Source: Favolaschia claudopus (taxonomy: Eukaryota > Basidiomycota > Agaricomycetes > Agaricales > Mycenaceae). From it: a stretch of 64,000 nt of DNA. The notes below the pieces were generated by a model, which worked only from the letters and a program-made list of their open reading frames with translations, had not been told where the DNA came from and did not search any database. The DNA lies in NCBI GenBank assembly GCA_037176885.1, contig JAWWNJ010000016.1, positions 1 to 64,000 on the forward strand. Reading direction: 5' to 3'. Position 1 is the first letter of the stretch, and every line of letters starts with the position of its first letter. Below are positions 12,618 through 24,664 of the stretch, in pieces. The position numbers and the translations under genes are program-made.

Positions 12618-14428
12618 TGATAGGGCCGCTCAGCGGCTAGGCATGAAATGCCTGAAATTTATCGATTTTCGAGATCTATCAGCGGGAGAAGTGAGGCTAG
12701 GATAACAGAAGGTATGCCCGACCTCGCGGGCAGTATCTTATTGCTGTGGATAGCCGATAAGCTGGCAGGCCACTAACAGGTAGCGGCGGCTTAGCGACGT
12801 TTCCCTAAACACGGGTGCGAGACTCTGCCGCTGACTATTTCTACTGCCAGGCCGAGAGACTTAGTGGGAAACTACTATCTCAAGGTGCTGGAGGCGACCA
12901 AGAGGAACTACCGACCTCCCTGAGGTTAGGTGCTCACCCCGCCGACCCACATGAAGAAGATCTAGCGGGGGACCATCTGAGTTCAACTTCGAACTCAGGA
13001 CGGCCGCCACTCTACCGACGAACATCATCACCGGCAGACTCTAGCCGAGCGCGCCGGCCGATCACAGACAGCCGGGACTTAACCGACTACCAGCGGGAGC
13101 ACCGCGGAGCCAGCGGCTACCCAACCAACGGCTCTGTCAGCATGATGAGAAGGACATGGCGAGTTGCCGGGGGCATTTCCCGCTGATTGCGGACAACCCG
13201 AACGGCGGGTGGCGAGCCGCTCACGCGGCCCGGCTCTCCCTATTTCCCCTGGGACTTAGACTGTTCTGAAGATAGGAGACGGGACGAACTTGACCGCTGT
13301 CGAGCCGTTGACTAACTACTCAGCGGGAAGCCTTTTCGACTTCAACTCGACCAGCGGCAAGACCATATTATGAAGGAGGAATTTCGTGTCTCCTCTCGGG
13401 GACATGGCAACCAGCACGCCATTGCACCGCAATAAGGCGCAATACCCACCCGCCCGCATGGACTTTCTCCGGGAGGCAGTCTTTTCACTCACGACTCGCA
13501 ATCCTGAATATACCATTGGTTCCCAGCGGGCGCGGCATCAAACTTGGACACTCTCTCATCATGATTTTATCTGGTTGTTTCTGCTCCCGCTGCATGTATT
13601 TAATCTCCCGGTGTACTTTTTGTTACTCAGTCAATTACCTACCCGTAGACAAGGGCAGTTTGTAGCGGACTCTAGAATTTGAATTGAAGCTTTGAAAGAG
13701 ACTAGACTTGATATCTGAGAGAGACTCGAGTGATACGGAAAGACTTGTGGCATACCGAGCCGCCAGAACTTTGAGAGCCCCGCCAGCCTTTGAGCCCGCG
13801 CCCTCCTGAAATACGAAGCCCCGTCTCTTGCAGTTCCGCGGTATAACCAAGACCCCCGTTCGTGCTTGATTCCGCGCCGTCGACGCCCCGTGTGCCCTGC
13901 CGTTCCGCGGTATTCAAAGACCCCCGTTCGAGCTCGCCGCCGCGTAGTGGTGTAAGTGCCCCGGCCACTGTTAGTGTCCGCGCCATCGACGTAAGAGCCC
14001 CGCTCCTCGCCAGAGCCGCGCCAGTTGAATAAGAACCCCGTCCCGCTGAGCCGCGCCTTCTGCCCGCCGGTTGTCATCCAGAAAGCTTCTTCCCGGTGAC
14101 GATCCACTACCGGGCGACGCTTTTCTATTGGCACGGAGACCCTCCCCGCTAGACTCAGAATTTCTCATTTCGAAGTCTCAGAAAGAGTGACTCTTCGCTT
14201 CTCCCCGCTGCAAATCGTTTTGCCCGCTACGTTCTCGCTAGACAATCTAGTAGTTCGTCCCGCTCAAACGTAGCGACCTTGATTGATTGAAGCTTGCACA
14301 AGTATTCTGAGGGACGATACGTGCTCCCGCCACCCCCGAACACACACACACACACGTCGTATTGGATTAGATTTAGTGATTTTTATATTTCGGTATATTT
14401 CACGCCTACACCTACACGCACCGTTTCA
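12618..14428 (+). repeat. 5' long terminal repeat (1811 bp)
   Basis: It matches 31,200-33,011 over its full length. It starts TGATAGGGCC and ends ACGCACCGTTTCA, the TG...CA termini expected of an LTR. It contains 13 copies of AGCGGG or CCCGCT and a (CA)n tract near 14,340. No convincing gene lies inside it. Confidence 0.95.
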
Positions 14429-14430
14429 TC

Positions 14431-14449
14431 TGGAGCCCACCGCGAGGGG
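14431..14449 (+). other. Primer-binding site
   Basis: TGGAGCCCACCGCGAGGGG begins two bases after the LTR end. It starts with TGG, complementary to a tRNA 3' CCA. The priming tRNA was not identified. Confidence 0.7.
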
Positions 14450-14592
14450 TGACAGATTATTTGTGTCAAGTCGAAAGAAATCACTTGTGGACGCTGCTAT
14501 AAAACTAGCACGAACCATCCGCCGGTTGACTCGAGAATAGAATATACACCCGCCCCGTTGAGCCTTTAGCTCCAGGCCCGCGATAGAAGATT

Positions 14593-16517
14593 TTGCCATT
14601 TAGTTTCGGAGGAGACGTGGCTTCAGAAGGACGATCCGCTAGAGTACCACCACCAAAACCTCGATCTACCAACACTAGCCTACGCGCCGCTGCTGCCGCT
14701 CTCGATCTCGAACTTGCCGATTCTTCCCTCCCGCCTGTTGCTCTCGCCCGGGAAATCTATTCTCTGCGCGGACGATCCCAAGCACAAGCTTATCGTGCCC
14801 GCCGAACCCAGTCGTTGAGCCCCTCTGCTCCGCTGGAACAACAGACCCCGACTCAACCGCCCGGCACTAGACCTGTTACGCCCGACGGTGCAGCTACCCA
14901 GTCGTCAACGACTCTCTCGTCTGTCTCTTCACCACTACTCCAAACTTCACCAACCCCTTCAAACAATCCAATGGCTGAAGACGGCAATAATACTGTCGCC
15001 CGAGGAAAGAAGCGCGCGCCGGAACCATGGGACAGGAACGCCCCGCTCTTCAAAGAAGATGAGCCGGAGGAACTCGTTCGTTTCCTGGACCATGTGGAGC
15101 GTATGATGGAATTAGATGAGACGCTGGCCGACAAGAAGAACGAGTTCGTCTGCCGCTACACCGCTCAAGCTACGGCTGAGGAGTGGCGGCAGTTCGACTC
15201 GTTCTCCAAGACGTTCGACGACTTTAAGAAAGAAATCTTGGAAAAATTACCCGTCAGTCGTCGACCAGAAGAAGGGCTCTGTGCAGAAATTGCACAAGCA
15301 GCTTCGTAAGTTCGCCGAAGAGGGGATTGACCGGGATGATGAGGACGAGCTCATGCGCCTCACGCGAACCATGAACGTCGAGGCGAACAAACTCCTCGAT
15401 TCAAACTTGATTTCGCACCGGGAAGCCCTCCCGATGTTCTTCTCCAAATTGACTCGCGAGTTTAAAGAGCGAATCCTGGAGAATCTCGAGAGGAAAACCT
15501 CCCGCTGAGGACGACGACGAGCCAGACGCCCGCTCATGGACGCTGGCCGAAGTCATGAGTGAGGCCAAAAAGATCGCGAAACGTTCGACCGCCAACTCGG
15601 AGTTCTTTGGCACTTCTGATCGAGGTTACTCGAGCAAGTCAAAGAGCGCCAGCGGCTCTGGACGAGCGTCGAGCGGGCGGTCGATTCTCCCGAATCCGAA
15701 CGTTGCGATTAAGAAAGAAGAAGAGGACCCTAACAAGGCCCTTCTTGAGACGATTAAGGTGTCAGTCGTCACTATGATGGAGCGGCTGGATAATCAGACC
15801 TCCCAATTAAAAGAGATCGACGCCGCGACCAAGAAGAAGATGGCTGAGTTAGAGTCCTTCTATAAGTCCCTACCGGGCAGAGTCCCAGGCGCCGCTGACT
15901 CCCAGTCTTACCCGCGAATGCCTACCGTGCAATTCAAAGGGAACCTGGCGGATCAGGGGTGTCTTTATTGCGACAAGTTTGGGCACTTTAGAGATAAGTG
16001 TCTCATCCGGCAAGCCCACATAGGGAGTGGAAAGATGAAGGTCGTAGGATTCAGAGACTGTTTTCCCGATGGGATACCTATCCCGAAGGACGGGCACAAG
16101 TCCAAGAAGCAGCAGGTAGAGGAGTACCGCCCGGCCGCACAACCAACGGCCGCTGCGCAAAACTACCAGTCTGTCTTCGCTCAGCTCTCCGTTCTTGACA
16201 TGGACGAGCAGGAGCTGGAAGCCGCGCAAGCCGCGTTCAGCCAGAACGAGGAATTCTACTATGACCCGAGAGAAGAAGAATTGGTTTCCTTGCGAGCTGA
16301 GCAAGTAAACCTCCAGCGGCAAGTGACGCAACTCCAGTCGCATGGTTCAGGGGGTGTTCAACCACCCCTTGTGGCTCATCAAAGCCAACCTCCCCCGCCG
16401 CAATTCGACGCCAACGCTGTTGCGATTCTACTGGCGGCTGTCTCAGCGAACTCTCGCTCTCCCAACGGGGCTGGTCCCTCCCGAACGGGGAACAGCGCCG
16501 AAGGAGAGCATTTTTAG
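14593..16517 (+). CDS. gag: Retrotransposon Gag with CCHC zinc knuckle (two apparent frameshifts)
   Basis: This is the structural nucleocapsid protein of the large element. The frame is open from 14,593 (a TTG), and the first good ATG is at 14,971 (MAEDGNNTVARGKKRAPEPW). It continues LFKEDEPEELVRFLDHVERM and DFKKEILEKLP, the usual alpha-helical gag domain. After shifts near 15,270 and 15,500 it runs through KLHKQLRKFAEEGIDRDDED, FFSKLTREFKERILENLE and VMSEAKKIAKRSTANSEFFG. A CCHC knuckle, CLYCDKFGHFRDKC (C-x2-C-x4-H-x4-C), lies near 15,960-16,000. The C-terminal part is Gln/Pro-rich with a probable coiled coil. It ends GNSAEGEHF at a TAG (16,515-16,517), where the next frame continues without a gap. 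Confidence 0.85.
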
Positions 16518-17775
16518 AGAGTTCGAGGAAGGGGGCAAAGGGGAAACCCAGTGCGGATAAGCCCCCGGAGAACAGACAAGTACGCCCGCCCGTAGGAAAG
16601 AAAATGGAAGTTGTGATGCCGAAGTTGCCCTACAAGCCGAGGACGCTGCGAAAGCCCGCTGTCGAAGCACAGCCGGCGATCGTTGAAACCAAGGAGAAAG
16701 GGCGGGAGGAGACAGAAGAACAAAATGGCGCTCAGCCGCCGGAGCTTCCGTATAGGAACGTTCCTCCGGTCAAGCCAGCCAAAAGGCCCAACGAACCTAG
16801 AGTTCGGCCGGCGGGAGATCCGCCGTTAGTGGCCAACGAGAAGAACTACGAGTTGAAGGCGCCCATAGAGGACCAGGACGATGAGGAGGTCGAATCCTTG
16901 ATAAAGGAGATCTTCGGAAACCTGGAAATAGCTCTCCCGCTGGGGAGACTGTTCGCCCTCAGCCCGAAGTTGCTGCGCCAGGCTAAGGCGTTGCTCTCGA
17001 AGAAGAGAGTCTCGCCCGCTGTTCGAGTAACCCTAGAACAGTTGATTAGCCACGCAGAGAGAGAGGCCGACGAAGACGACGAGTCCTCCAGCGTAACCGT
17101 AGAGGACCTACCTTACGAAGTAATAGTTCAGGTCGCGACAGCGGCCGACGGACTTATGCCAGCGGGAGCCCTGATCACCGTCGACCCAGTAGTCCAATAT
17201 TGGCAGTCGATAGTGGAGGGAGAGCCGGTAAGGGATGTCTTCGTCGCCATCTCCGACAACGCTTCTGCCGGAGAATCAGCGGCCCTGAGGGTAGTCTTCC
17301 CGCTCATTCACGGCGCCGCTGAAGTTGAATGTATTCTGGACGGTGGATCGCAGATCGTGTCCATGGCCCTGTCGGTAGCCACCGAACTAGGAGTCAGCTG
17401 GGACCCAGATAACTGCATCCACATGATGAGCGCCAACGGGCAAACCGAGAAGTCAGTCGGTCTGGCCAGGAACGTCCCCTTCAGGTTCGGTGACATGACG
17501 GTGTACCTTCAAGTGCATGTCATACGAAACCCGGCCTACAAGGTGCTGTTGGGGCGACCCTTCGAAATCCTGACCGCCAGCGGTATCAAAAATACCTCTG
17601 ACGGGAACCAGTTCCTGACTTTGACCGACCCCTCCACGCAGAAGCGGTGTGGTCGTCCCTACCTTCCCCAGAGGCCAGCGGCGACAGGTGCGGCGCGTCC
17701 AGAACGACGCATCACCGGCTGAGCAGCCGAGCAGCCAGGAGGAGCAAAATTTTCAGAATTCGAGGAGTTGATTAA
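16518..17775 (+). CDS. Retrotransposon protease region
   Basis: The frame overlapping the gag stop continues ALESSRKGAK...PPENRQVRPPVGKK into a Lys/Pro/Glu-rich linker, then a retropepsin-like domain. Around 17,330 it reads ECILDGGSQIVSMA, where the active-site loop is DGGS rather than the usual D-[ST]-G. The flap-side region NPAYKVLLGRPFEILTASG lies near 17,530-17,585. It ends in the sequence GNQFLTLTDPSTQKR, typical of this fungal lineage. One extra base near 17,650 diverts the frame. With it removed the reading continues VVPTFPRGQRRQVRRVQND and stops near 17,773. The protease would process Gag and Pol. The start is set by frame continuity with gag, not by an ATG. Confidence 0.75.
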
Positions 17776-20700
17776 CCATCAAGGAGAATTAGCGGTTCAG
17801 ATAGAACTGGACGAGAATAATGTTCCTAGAATTTGCGCTTTGATGAAGTCTGGAGAAGAGGGATTTTCGATGGCCGAGACGAAAATGGCCTACCTGGCGG
17901 CTGCCATGCCAGAAATTGATGATGAACCCGCTGCTCAGTTATTCCAAGAATACAACGAGCAGCTGACAGAAGGAAAGGAAGTCGGCGAATCCTATGTGGC
18001 TATCGTAGCCAACATAACGGACAAAGTCAGAGAAAAACTGAAGGACCCGGCCGCTGTGTTTATGACTGCCGGCATCGATATTGAGTCGGTTAGGCAAGAG
18101 CAATCTCGTCATTCAGCGGGGGAGCGCTGTCAGTGCTGTGACTACGCCGATTGGGTAGTACCCGGGTTTGAACACAATGAGACGAAAGTCGCTTTGATGG
18201 AGGAAATCATTCCCGAGGATCACCCGCCCGAAGTCGAGGTGAAGGAGGTGTTCTCGAAGAAGTATAAACCGGTAGCGCTAAAAGTAAAGCCGGTCCTCGA
18301 GCCGCTCCCTCCCGAGTTCAGGATAGAAAGGAATATCATCGGGGATCCATTGCAGAACCTCGTCCCGCTAGACCCTCACCCGCCAGAATTCGTTCCCGTC
18401 GGAAGATACACTGCGGAGAGGAAGGCGGTGGTGGACGAACTGCATGACGATGGATTCTTGAATGATGAAGAGATGAAGCTGGTTCATCATATGTTATCTA
18501 TACACGAAAATACGGGTAGCATGGGATGACAGCGAAAGAGGAACTTTCAGAACGGATTTCTTCCCGCCAGTAAAGTTCCCGGTGAAGCCAGACCATAAGG
18601 TTTGGGTGGAGAGAAATATTCCCATCCCGCCGGGGCAGCTGGAGGAAGTCTGCAAGGTGCTTAGGGCGAGTATCGATGCCAATATATATGAACCATCTAA
18701 TGGCTCGTATCGCACCAAGTACTTTGGGGTTCTGAAGAGTGATAAGAAGTCAATTCGGTTAGTGCATTCGCTGGAGCCGCTGAACGCGGTAACCATTGCA
18801 CACTCTGGGGTGCCTCCCGGCGCCGCGGATCTGGCCGAACATTTCGCAGGAAGGGCTTGTGGGTCCACGTTTGATCTTTACTCTGGGTACAACCACCGGC
18901 TGATTGACCCGGAATCTCGAGATTACACAACCTTCCAAACTCCGTTTGGTGCGCTTCGATTGGTAAGATTGCCGCAGGGTTGGACCAACTCGGTGCCGAT
19001 CTTCCACGAAGACGTAACTTACATCCTGCGAGATGAAATTCCTGCGGTTACCCGGCCGTATATAGATGACGTGCCTGTCGCCGGCGGCTTCACTCGATAC
19101 GAAAAGCCTGACGGGACGTACGAGACCATCCCTGAGAACCCGCTGATAAGGGTCTTTGTGTGGTTACACTTGGTAGACTGCAACCGGGTACTTACCCGGC
19201 TAGCCTATTCTGGGGCGACTGTAAGCGGGAAGAAGTTGCAGATTTGCCGGGGAACTTTTAAGGTGGTCGGCCATGTCTGCTCATACGAGGGCATGCGCCC
19301 GGATGAAGATAGAATTGGCGTCATTGAGCGTTGGGGCCCGCTGAAGGATTTCCACGATGTGAAAGCTTTCCTGGGAACTGTGGGCGTTATGAGAATGTTC
19401 ATCCAAGACTATACAGTCAAGGCTGAGCCGATCCAGAAGCTCACCCGGAAGGAAGTCATATTCGAGTGGGGCCCGGCCCAAGACGCATGCATGAAAGTTT
19501 TGAAGAAGGCTTTGCGAGAATGTCCCGCGCTTAGACCTATAAGATATGAATGGGACACTGAAGTGGTGCTGGCGGTTGATACGTCGTACCTTGGAGTTGG
19601 GGTGCATGTGTACCAGCGGGATCCTTTGGACCTAAATAAGCGGTACTATGCCCGCTTCAGCTCCATACCTTTGAATGACCGGGAGTCGAGGTATTCTCAG
19701 CCCAAGCGGGAATTGTTTGGCTTGAAGAGGGCGCTAGACCACATGCAATATTGGCTGTTGGGCTGCCGCAAGCTGGTCGTCGAAACCGACGCTCAGTACC
19801 TCAAGGGCATGTTGGATCACCCGGGAATGGGGCCCAACGCTACGATCAACCGCTGGATTGAGGAGATCCTGATGTTTCATTTCACTCTGAAGCATGTACC
19901 GGGCAAGACTTTCGGGCCAGATGGACTCTCCCGCCGGCGTATTCAGCCGGGGGATCCAGAGTATGATCATCCAGAAGACGAGTTCGATAATAACGAGCCG
20001 CCGGGTCTTCATCCTGAAAGTAGTGCTTGGCCGCCTCTCAAGAACTTCGAGGATTTCAAGCACGATATTGACACCCGAGGTGGATATATGGTAGCGGAAT
20101 TGGCGGGAGACGAGGCTCGGTCAGCCGCTGACTTCGGAAACGACGCCGAGCAGGCTTGGGCTTACACCCGCCTTGGTAGAGAACATGTTTTCGAAGTCTT
20201 CTCTCAGTCAAAGGGTGGCGACAAGCCAGACGGCGAGCCGCTGATCCCTGACCTCGAATTGAAATACGACCCGACGAAGCGGGAACCGTATTCTGAAGAC
20301 CAACGATCGGTAGCAGCGAAGCTAGCGGACGAGCGGCTGCTCCTCATGAAGGACTGGCGGCGGAATACCCTGGCTCGCCCGGCTGGCATGAACGACAAGG
20401 AATACAAAGCCTTCTTGCGATTCGCCACCGGCTTCTTCGAGGACGCAGATGGAAAACTCTATCATAAATCCTCAACGGGGAGTGCACATCAGTTGGTGGT
20501 AGACAAAGATCACCGAATGTATATGATGCGGGCGGCTCATGATAGCCTGGCCCACCGCGGTGTCTTTGCTACCAAATCCTTGATAGAAATGCGTTTCTGG
20601 TGGCCTGAGATGGAGCGGGACGTCACCTGGTATATTAAAACTTGCGAATTGTGTCAGTTGAGGCAAAGGACTTTATTAAAGATCCCGCCCGTTGTCACCC

Positions 20701-21857
20701 ATACCCCTTCGCTCTTCCAGGTGGTGCACGTCGACGTGATGGTCGTTGGAACCCCTTCCAACGGCTTCAACAAAATTGTTGACGCCCGCTGCTCCCTCAG
20801 CAGCTATATAGAAGCGCGGCCGATAAAGAATGAGAATGCCAGAACATTGGCCTTGTTCTTACTTGAAGATGTGATTTGTAGGTGGGGCTGCCCGGAGGAA
20901 TTGGTGACAGATAATGCACCGGCCTTCCTAGCGGCTGTGGCCTACCTTGAGTCTAAGTATGGCATAAGGAATATTAGAGTTTCGCCGTACAATTCTCAAG
21001 CCAACGGGAAAATCGAAAATGGGCACTTCTCGATGAGGCAATCCTTATGGAAAGCTACTGGCGGGAATCCCAGCAAGTGGTACTGGTTCTTCCCGCAGAT
21101 GTTGTGGGCTGACCGGGTCACTATTCGACGAGGAACAGGTTGTTCACCCTACTTTATGGTAACGGGCGCACATCCGATCCTCCCGCTGGATATAGAAGAG
21201 GCGACTTGGCTAGTGCATCTGCCCGGCAGGACTCTGACGACCGCTGAATTAATCGGTTATCGAGCCCAGGCCTTGGCTAAGCACGCCACTCACGTCGAAC
21301 AGATGAGGGAGCGGGTCACCGACGAGAAACGAGCGAATTTACACCGGTATGAGATAGCGCATAAACACACTATCGAAGATTACCATTTCGAGCCGGGAGA
21401 CTTGGTGCTCATCAGGAATACGACCGTCGAGAAGTCGCTGAATACGAAGATGGCCGCCAGATACCTGGGACCAGTAATTATCATCCGTCGTACGAAAGGT
21501 GGAAGTTATATCGTAGCGGAGATGGACGGCTCTGTCTTTCAATCGAAGATTGCTCAGTTCAGGGTCGTCCCCTTCGAGCAGCGGCGCTCAATTAAGCTGC
21601 CCGCTGACATTCACGACTTAATCGACCTCTCGGCCGAGACGCTGGAAAAGATGGTCCAGGAGGAAGACGGTTATTCTGGAGACGACTTCCAATTCGGGAA
21701 TGTGAGGTTAACCCCCAGCGGGACGGCTGACGAAGAGCCAACTCTGGAGGAGGCCTTGCCCGAGGAAGAAGAAGAGGAAGAGGAGCCTGGCACGGATGAG
21801 CCGCTGCCTTTCAAACGAAAGACTCGTTCTGCCACAAAAGCCGCCGCGCGGAAATGA
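17768..21857 (+). CDS. pol: Retrotransposon Pol: reverse transcriptase, RNase H, integrase
   Basis: The frame opens near 17,768 (TTG; no clear ATG). It has one apparent extra base near 18,515 (HENT... then VAWDDSERGTFRTDFFPP) and is then open for 1091 codons to 21,857. The RT shows KSIRLVHSLEPLNAVTI, GALRLVRLPQGWTNSVPIF and the catalytic YIDD box near 19,062. RNase H follows with VLAVDTSYLGVGVHV and VVETDAQYLKGML. The integrase zinc finger is H-x3-H-like, AAHDSLAHRGV to CELCQLRQR near 20,535-20,665. The DDE core shows VVHVDVMV, LVTDNAPAFL and NGKIENGHF. The C-terminus has an acidic run (EEEEEEEEPGTDE) and a basic tail, with no chromodomain seen. The domain order is Ty3/Gypsy. Confidence 0.93.
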
Positions 21858-22079
21858 ATTACTGCTAAGATATCTACGTTACAATTTGAAACGGGATTCG
21901 AAGTCTTTAAGTAATTGGATTGTCTGCATCTCCCGCCAGTGAGCAGCGACTAAGTTGCGCACCCGGGGAGCGTGTGGCGGCCAGCAGAAGGATGAGCCGT
22001 GAGGTGTCCGAAACGATTGAGCCAGTACCGAGTATGCTGAAGAAGGGGGGACCCGCTGGGGAAGCTCCTTGGGAACGAG

Positions 22080-23329
22080 TCAAGGAACATGAGCATCGAC
22101 GCCGGCAGAGGAGGACTCGGGGAACTCGCGAAGGCGAGCCGAGATCTTCTCTCCTTCGTCGAGGAGCTGCTCGCGCCGGGCCAGAGAGCTACGAAGGTTC
22201 TCGTGGATGACCGCCAGCTCGACCATGATGAAATACATCCGCTTGCGCAAGGCAAGGTGGTTGCTCATGAACTCGGTACCCATCTCAACGACGCTAGCGG
22301 CCTCGTCGACGACGGCACCTGAAGCGGGTGCCGAAGCATAGAATTCAGCCGTTCGCTGCAAAAACACTCAGCGGGAGGAATCACTGACAGTGAACGGGAA
22401 ACTCACCGTGGGTGAGGAAGGAGTCCTCGTGGAACGGGACGCTGTCGATGCGGGCGCGCTTGTTACCCTTGCCCTTCTTAGCGGGGGCCGGGCTATGCTG
22501 AAAGAACTAAATTTTGAATGAATGAAATTGAAAAGCAGAAATAACGGGCGACTTACAGCGCGCACACCCTTCTTGCCCGCCAGGGCTGACTTAGCCTTGG
22601 GACCGGTAGGGGGAGCCTTGGGAGCAGGGACATGCTCATCGTCAACGAGCATCTGGGTGAACAAACACCCGACGGCGATGATAGAAGTATCAATCGTCAG
22701 CTCTACACAGGCCAGCTGTTAAATGAAAGAACGAACCTCGTCAGCACCAACGGTGGTGAGAGCGGGCGATGGAGCACGAACGGTGCCTTCGTCCTCGTCC
22801 TCAGACTCGGGTTCACCCTGAGACCGCCCGCGAGTACTCTTCTAGCGGGGGATGATGGTGAGTCAGTGGTGAACACGGCAATAAAAGTTAGTGAAACCGA
22901 CCCGGGTCCCCTTGGAAGAAGAAACGGTGGAGACGGGCGGGATCGCCCTCTTGGAACGGTCTTCGTGAATGGCCTTGGTGATCCGCCGCAGGGCATCGTA
23001 CCCAGCGGGGAAGGTCACGTCCCGTTTACCATCCGGGTCGTACAAGGAGTGGTAATATTCACGCGAAGTGAAGATTGCCTCACGAAGAACCGCGCTCTTG
23101 TCTTCCAAAATGAAAGGCATGAGCGGGGGAAGGCGCGCCTACGAACGAAAGAATAAATGTTAACGAAACGAGACTGGTCAATGTAGCCGGCGGCTCTTAC
23201 GAGAATCTCGGCGACGTCCTTGAGCTGGTTTTTACGAGACTCGGGCGGCGAATACTTGACGAGGTTGGCGGCAACGTCCATAGCCTTGAGGAAATCGGCT
23301 TTGACGGTGTTGTAATCGTTTTGAGACAT
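22080..23329 (-). CDS. Antisense accessory gene E: small charged protein, nuclear-type
   Basis: This spliced minus-strand gene lies inside the LTR element, just downstream of pol and antisense to it. Exon 1 (23,329-23,201) gives MSQNDYNTVKADFLKAMDVA and continues to KNQLKDVAEIL. Later exons give REAIFTSREYYHSLYDPDGK, then an Arg/Ser/acidic linker (RGRSQGEPESEDEDEG). A basic nuclear-localisation-like KKGKGNKRAR precedes a helical C-terminal part near 22,300-22,080 (LALRKRMYFIMVELAVIHEN). GT-AG introns fit phase by phase. The acceptor of the last intron is ambiguous: the one near 22,358 gives a stop, one near 22,325 keeps the frame. There is no cysteine cluster. The function is unknown, and the family was not recognised. 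Confidence 0.65.
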
Positions 23330-23751
23330 TTTTGAAGGAAGCAGAGTAAAGACAGTAGACGAGGCTGGGGAGTATACCCGTTCGCCCGCTGCTTCTTATA
23401 CTCGAGCGGCCGTAATATAACGCCGTAAGGATAATTAGGACGAAATTTGGACAACAGCCGAACTTGGATTACCATTTATGGTAGATGCACCCGCCGGTGG
23501 CGCAGAAAATTATTTCAAACGCGCCCGATCGTTCCGTGGCACAAAAATTTGCTGCCGGGGGACCTGAATTTCCTCTGATCGATCAACTGAGGACAGTTGA
23601 GATTTCTGAAAGGGGGAGAGGTGGGTCACCTAGCACGTCATTTGAGGGCAGCGGGCACATCTTTACCAAGAAATAAATGTTTCCAAGGCCTCACATGGGG
23701 CGGGAGCGTGTGTTATCGGAACGAACTATCCGAAAGTACATGTGCCTGTAT

Positions 23752-24380
23752 CTACACTGCCCGCATCCTAGCGGGAAGATCCAGGAAAAGATTATTTGCG
23801 AGAACGTCTAACCGCTCGCGGATAACAGCAACATACGCAGTCGGGAGATTAGCCGTTTTGGCCTCTTGCAGAAGATGGAAAACCTGGCGGGCCTCGAAGT
23901 AAAAAGACAGTCGTTGGGTTGCCTCTGCGACGTTTCGACCAACGATTACAGCATGGTATTGTTGCCAGAATGGGAACTGCGCCAGGGTCCCCTCGTGAAC
24001 GACGTCCCAAGCAGCAAGCTGTTCCTTCGTAGCCGCTAGAAGCGAGCGGAGGATCAGTTGTGGCGCAACAGATAAGAAAGAAGTCGTCACTTACGATCGG
24101 GACCCTCTTTGAAACGGTGCCGGCGGGCAGCTATTTCATCGGCCAGCTCAGCGGTCTGAGTGTACGAGCAGTTGTGCTTCAGCAAGAAACAGCGGGTACA
24201 CGGTGCTCCCCACTCAGTAAACTCGCAATGAGAACGGGCGTTGAGGCACGCAGAGCATACCCGGCCAGGCTGCCGAATGATGAGGAATTACCCGAGGCAA
24301 AATGTTCAGGAACGTACATAGTACTCCCTGAGCGGGCCGACGGGGTCATTCGGAAAGAGCGGATTTTCCAGCAAAGACAT
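23752..24380 (-). CDS. Antisense accessory gene D: Zn2Cys6-type protein, 173 aa
   Basis: Three exons (24,380-24,318; 24,269-24,095; 24,035-23,752) join in frame to 173 residues. Residues 26-55 form CSACLNARSHC, EFTEWGAP, CTRC, FLLKHNC: C-x2-C-x6-C-x8-C-x2-C-x6-C, the spacing of fungal Zn2Cys6 binuclear clusters. Intron 1 (48 bp, phase 0) lies exactly four residues before the first cysteine. The C-terminal half is helical (EQLAAWDVVHEG, EATQRLSFYFEARQVFHLL). The basic residues usual between Cys 2 and Cys 3 of GAL4-type proteins are sparse, so DNA binding is inferred, not shown. It is a paralogue of genes A, B and C by cluster and intron position. Confidence 0.78.
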
Positions 24381-24664
24381 GAGTAGACGACTGAAGCAAA
24401 TGGGACCTTCCCGCCAGCTTAAATACCCCTCTGAGACCTGGCGGGAGACCCAAAAACATAGAGATCGACGGTGGGACTCATTGCACCCGACGCTCCCGGA
24501 AGATCCGCAATACATGTGGAATATCCAACGAGGTGCTGAGCTCCCGCTGAGCGAAAAACACGAGGAAGCTTTGGTTTCTAAGAAGCCTTCCTAATCGGGC
24601 AGCTTGAAACAGAGTTTTAAAGATGCAAGTTCGTTTGACAGTGGGAATATATTTCCTACTACGC

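Noticed and set aside
13386..13682. 98-residue ORF inside the LTR, repeated at 31,967-32,263
   Set aside because: It is present in both LTRs simply because the LTRs are identical. There is no domain or codon signal, and the segment is also open in other frames.
13631..14134. 167-residue minus-strand ORF in the LTR
   Set aside because: The composition is Arg/Gly-rich and shadow-like. The copy in the other LTR has changed length through small indels, so it is not conserved as protein.
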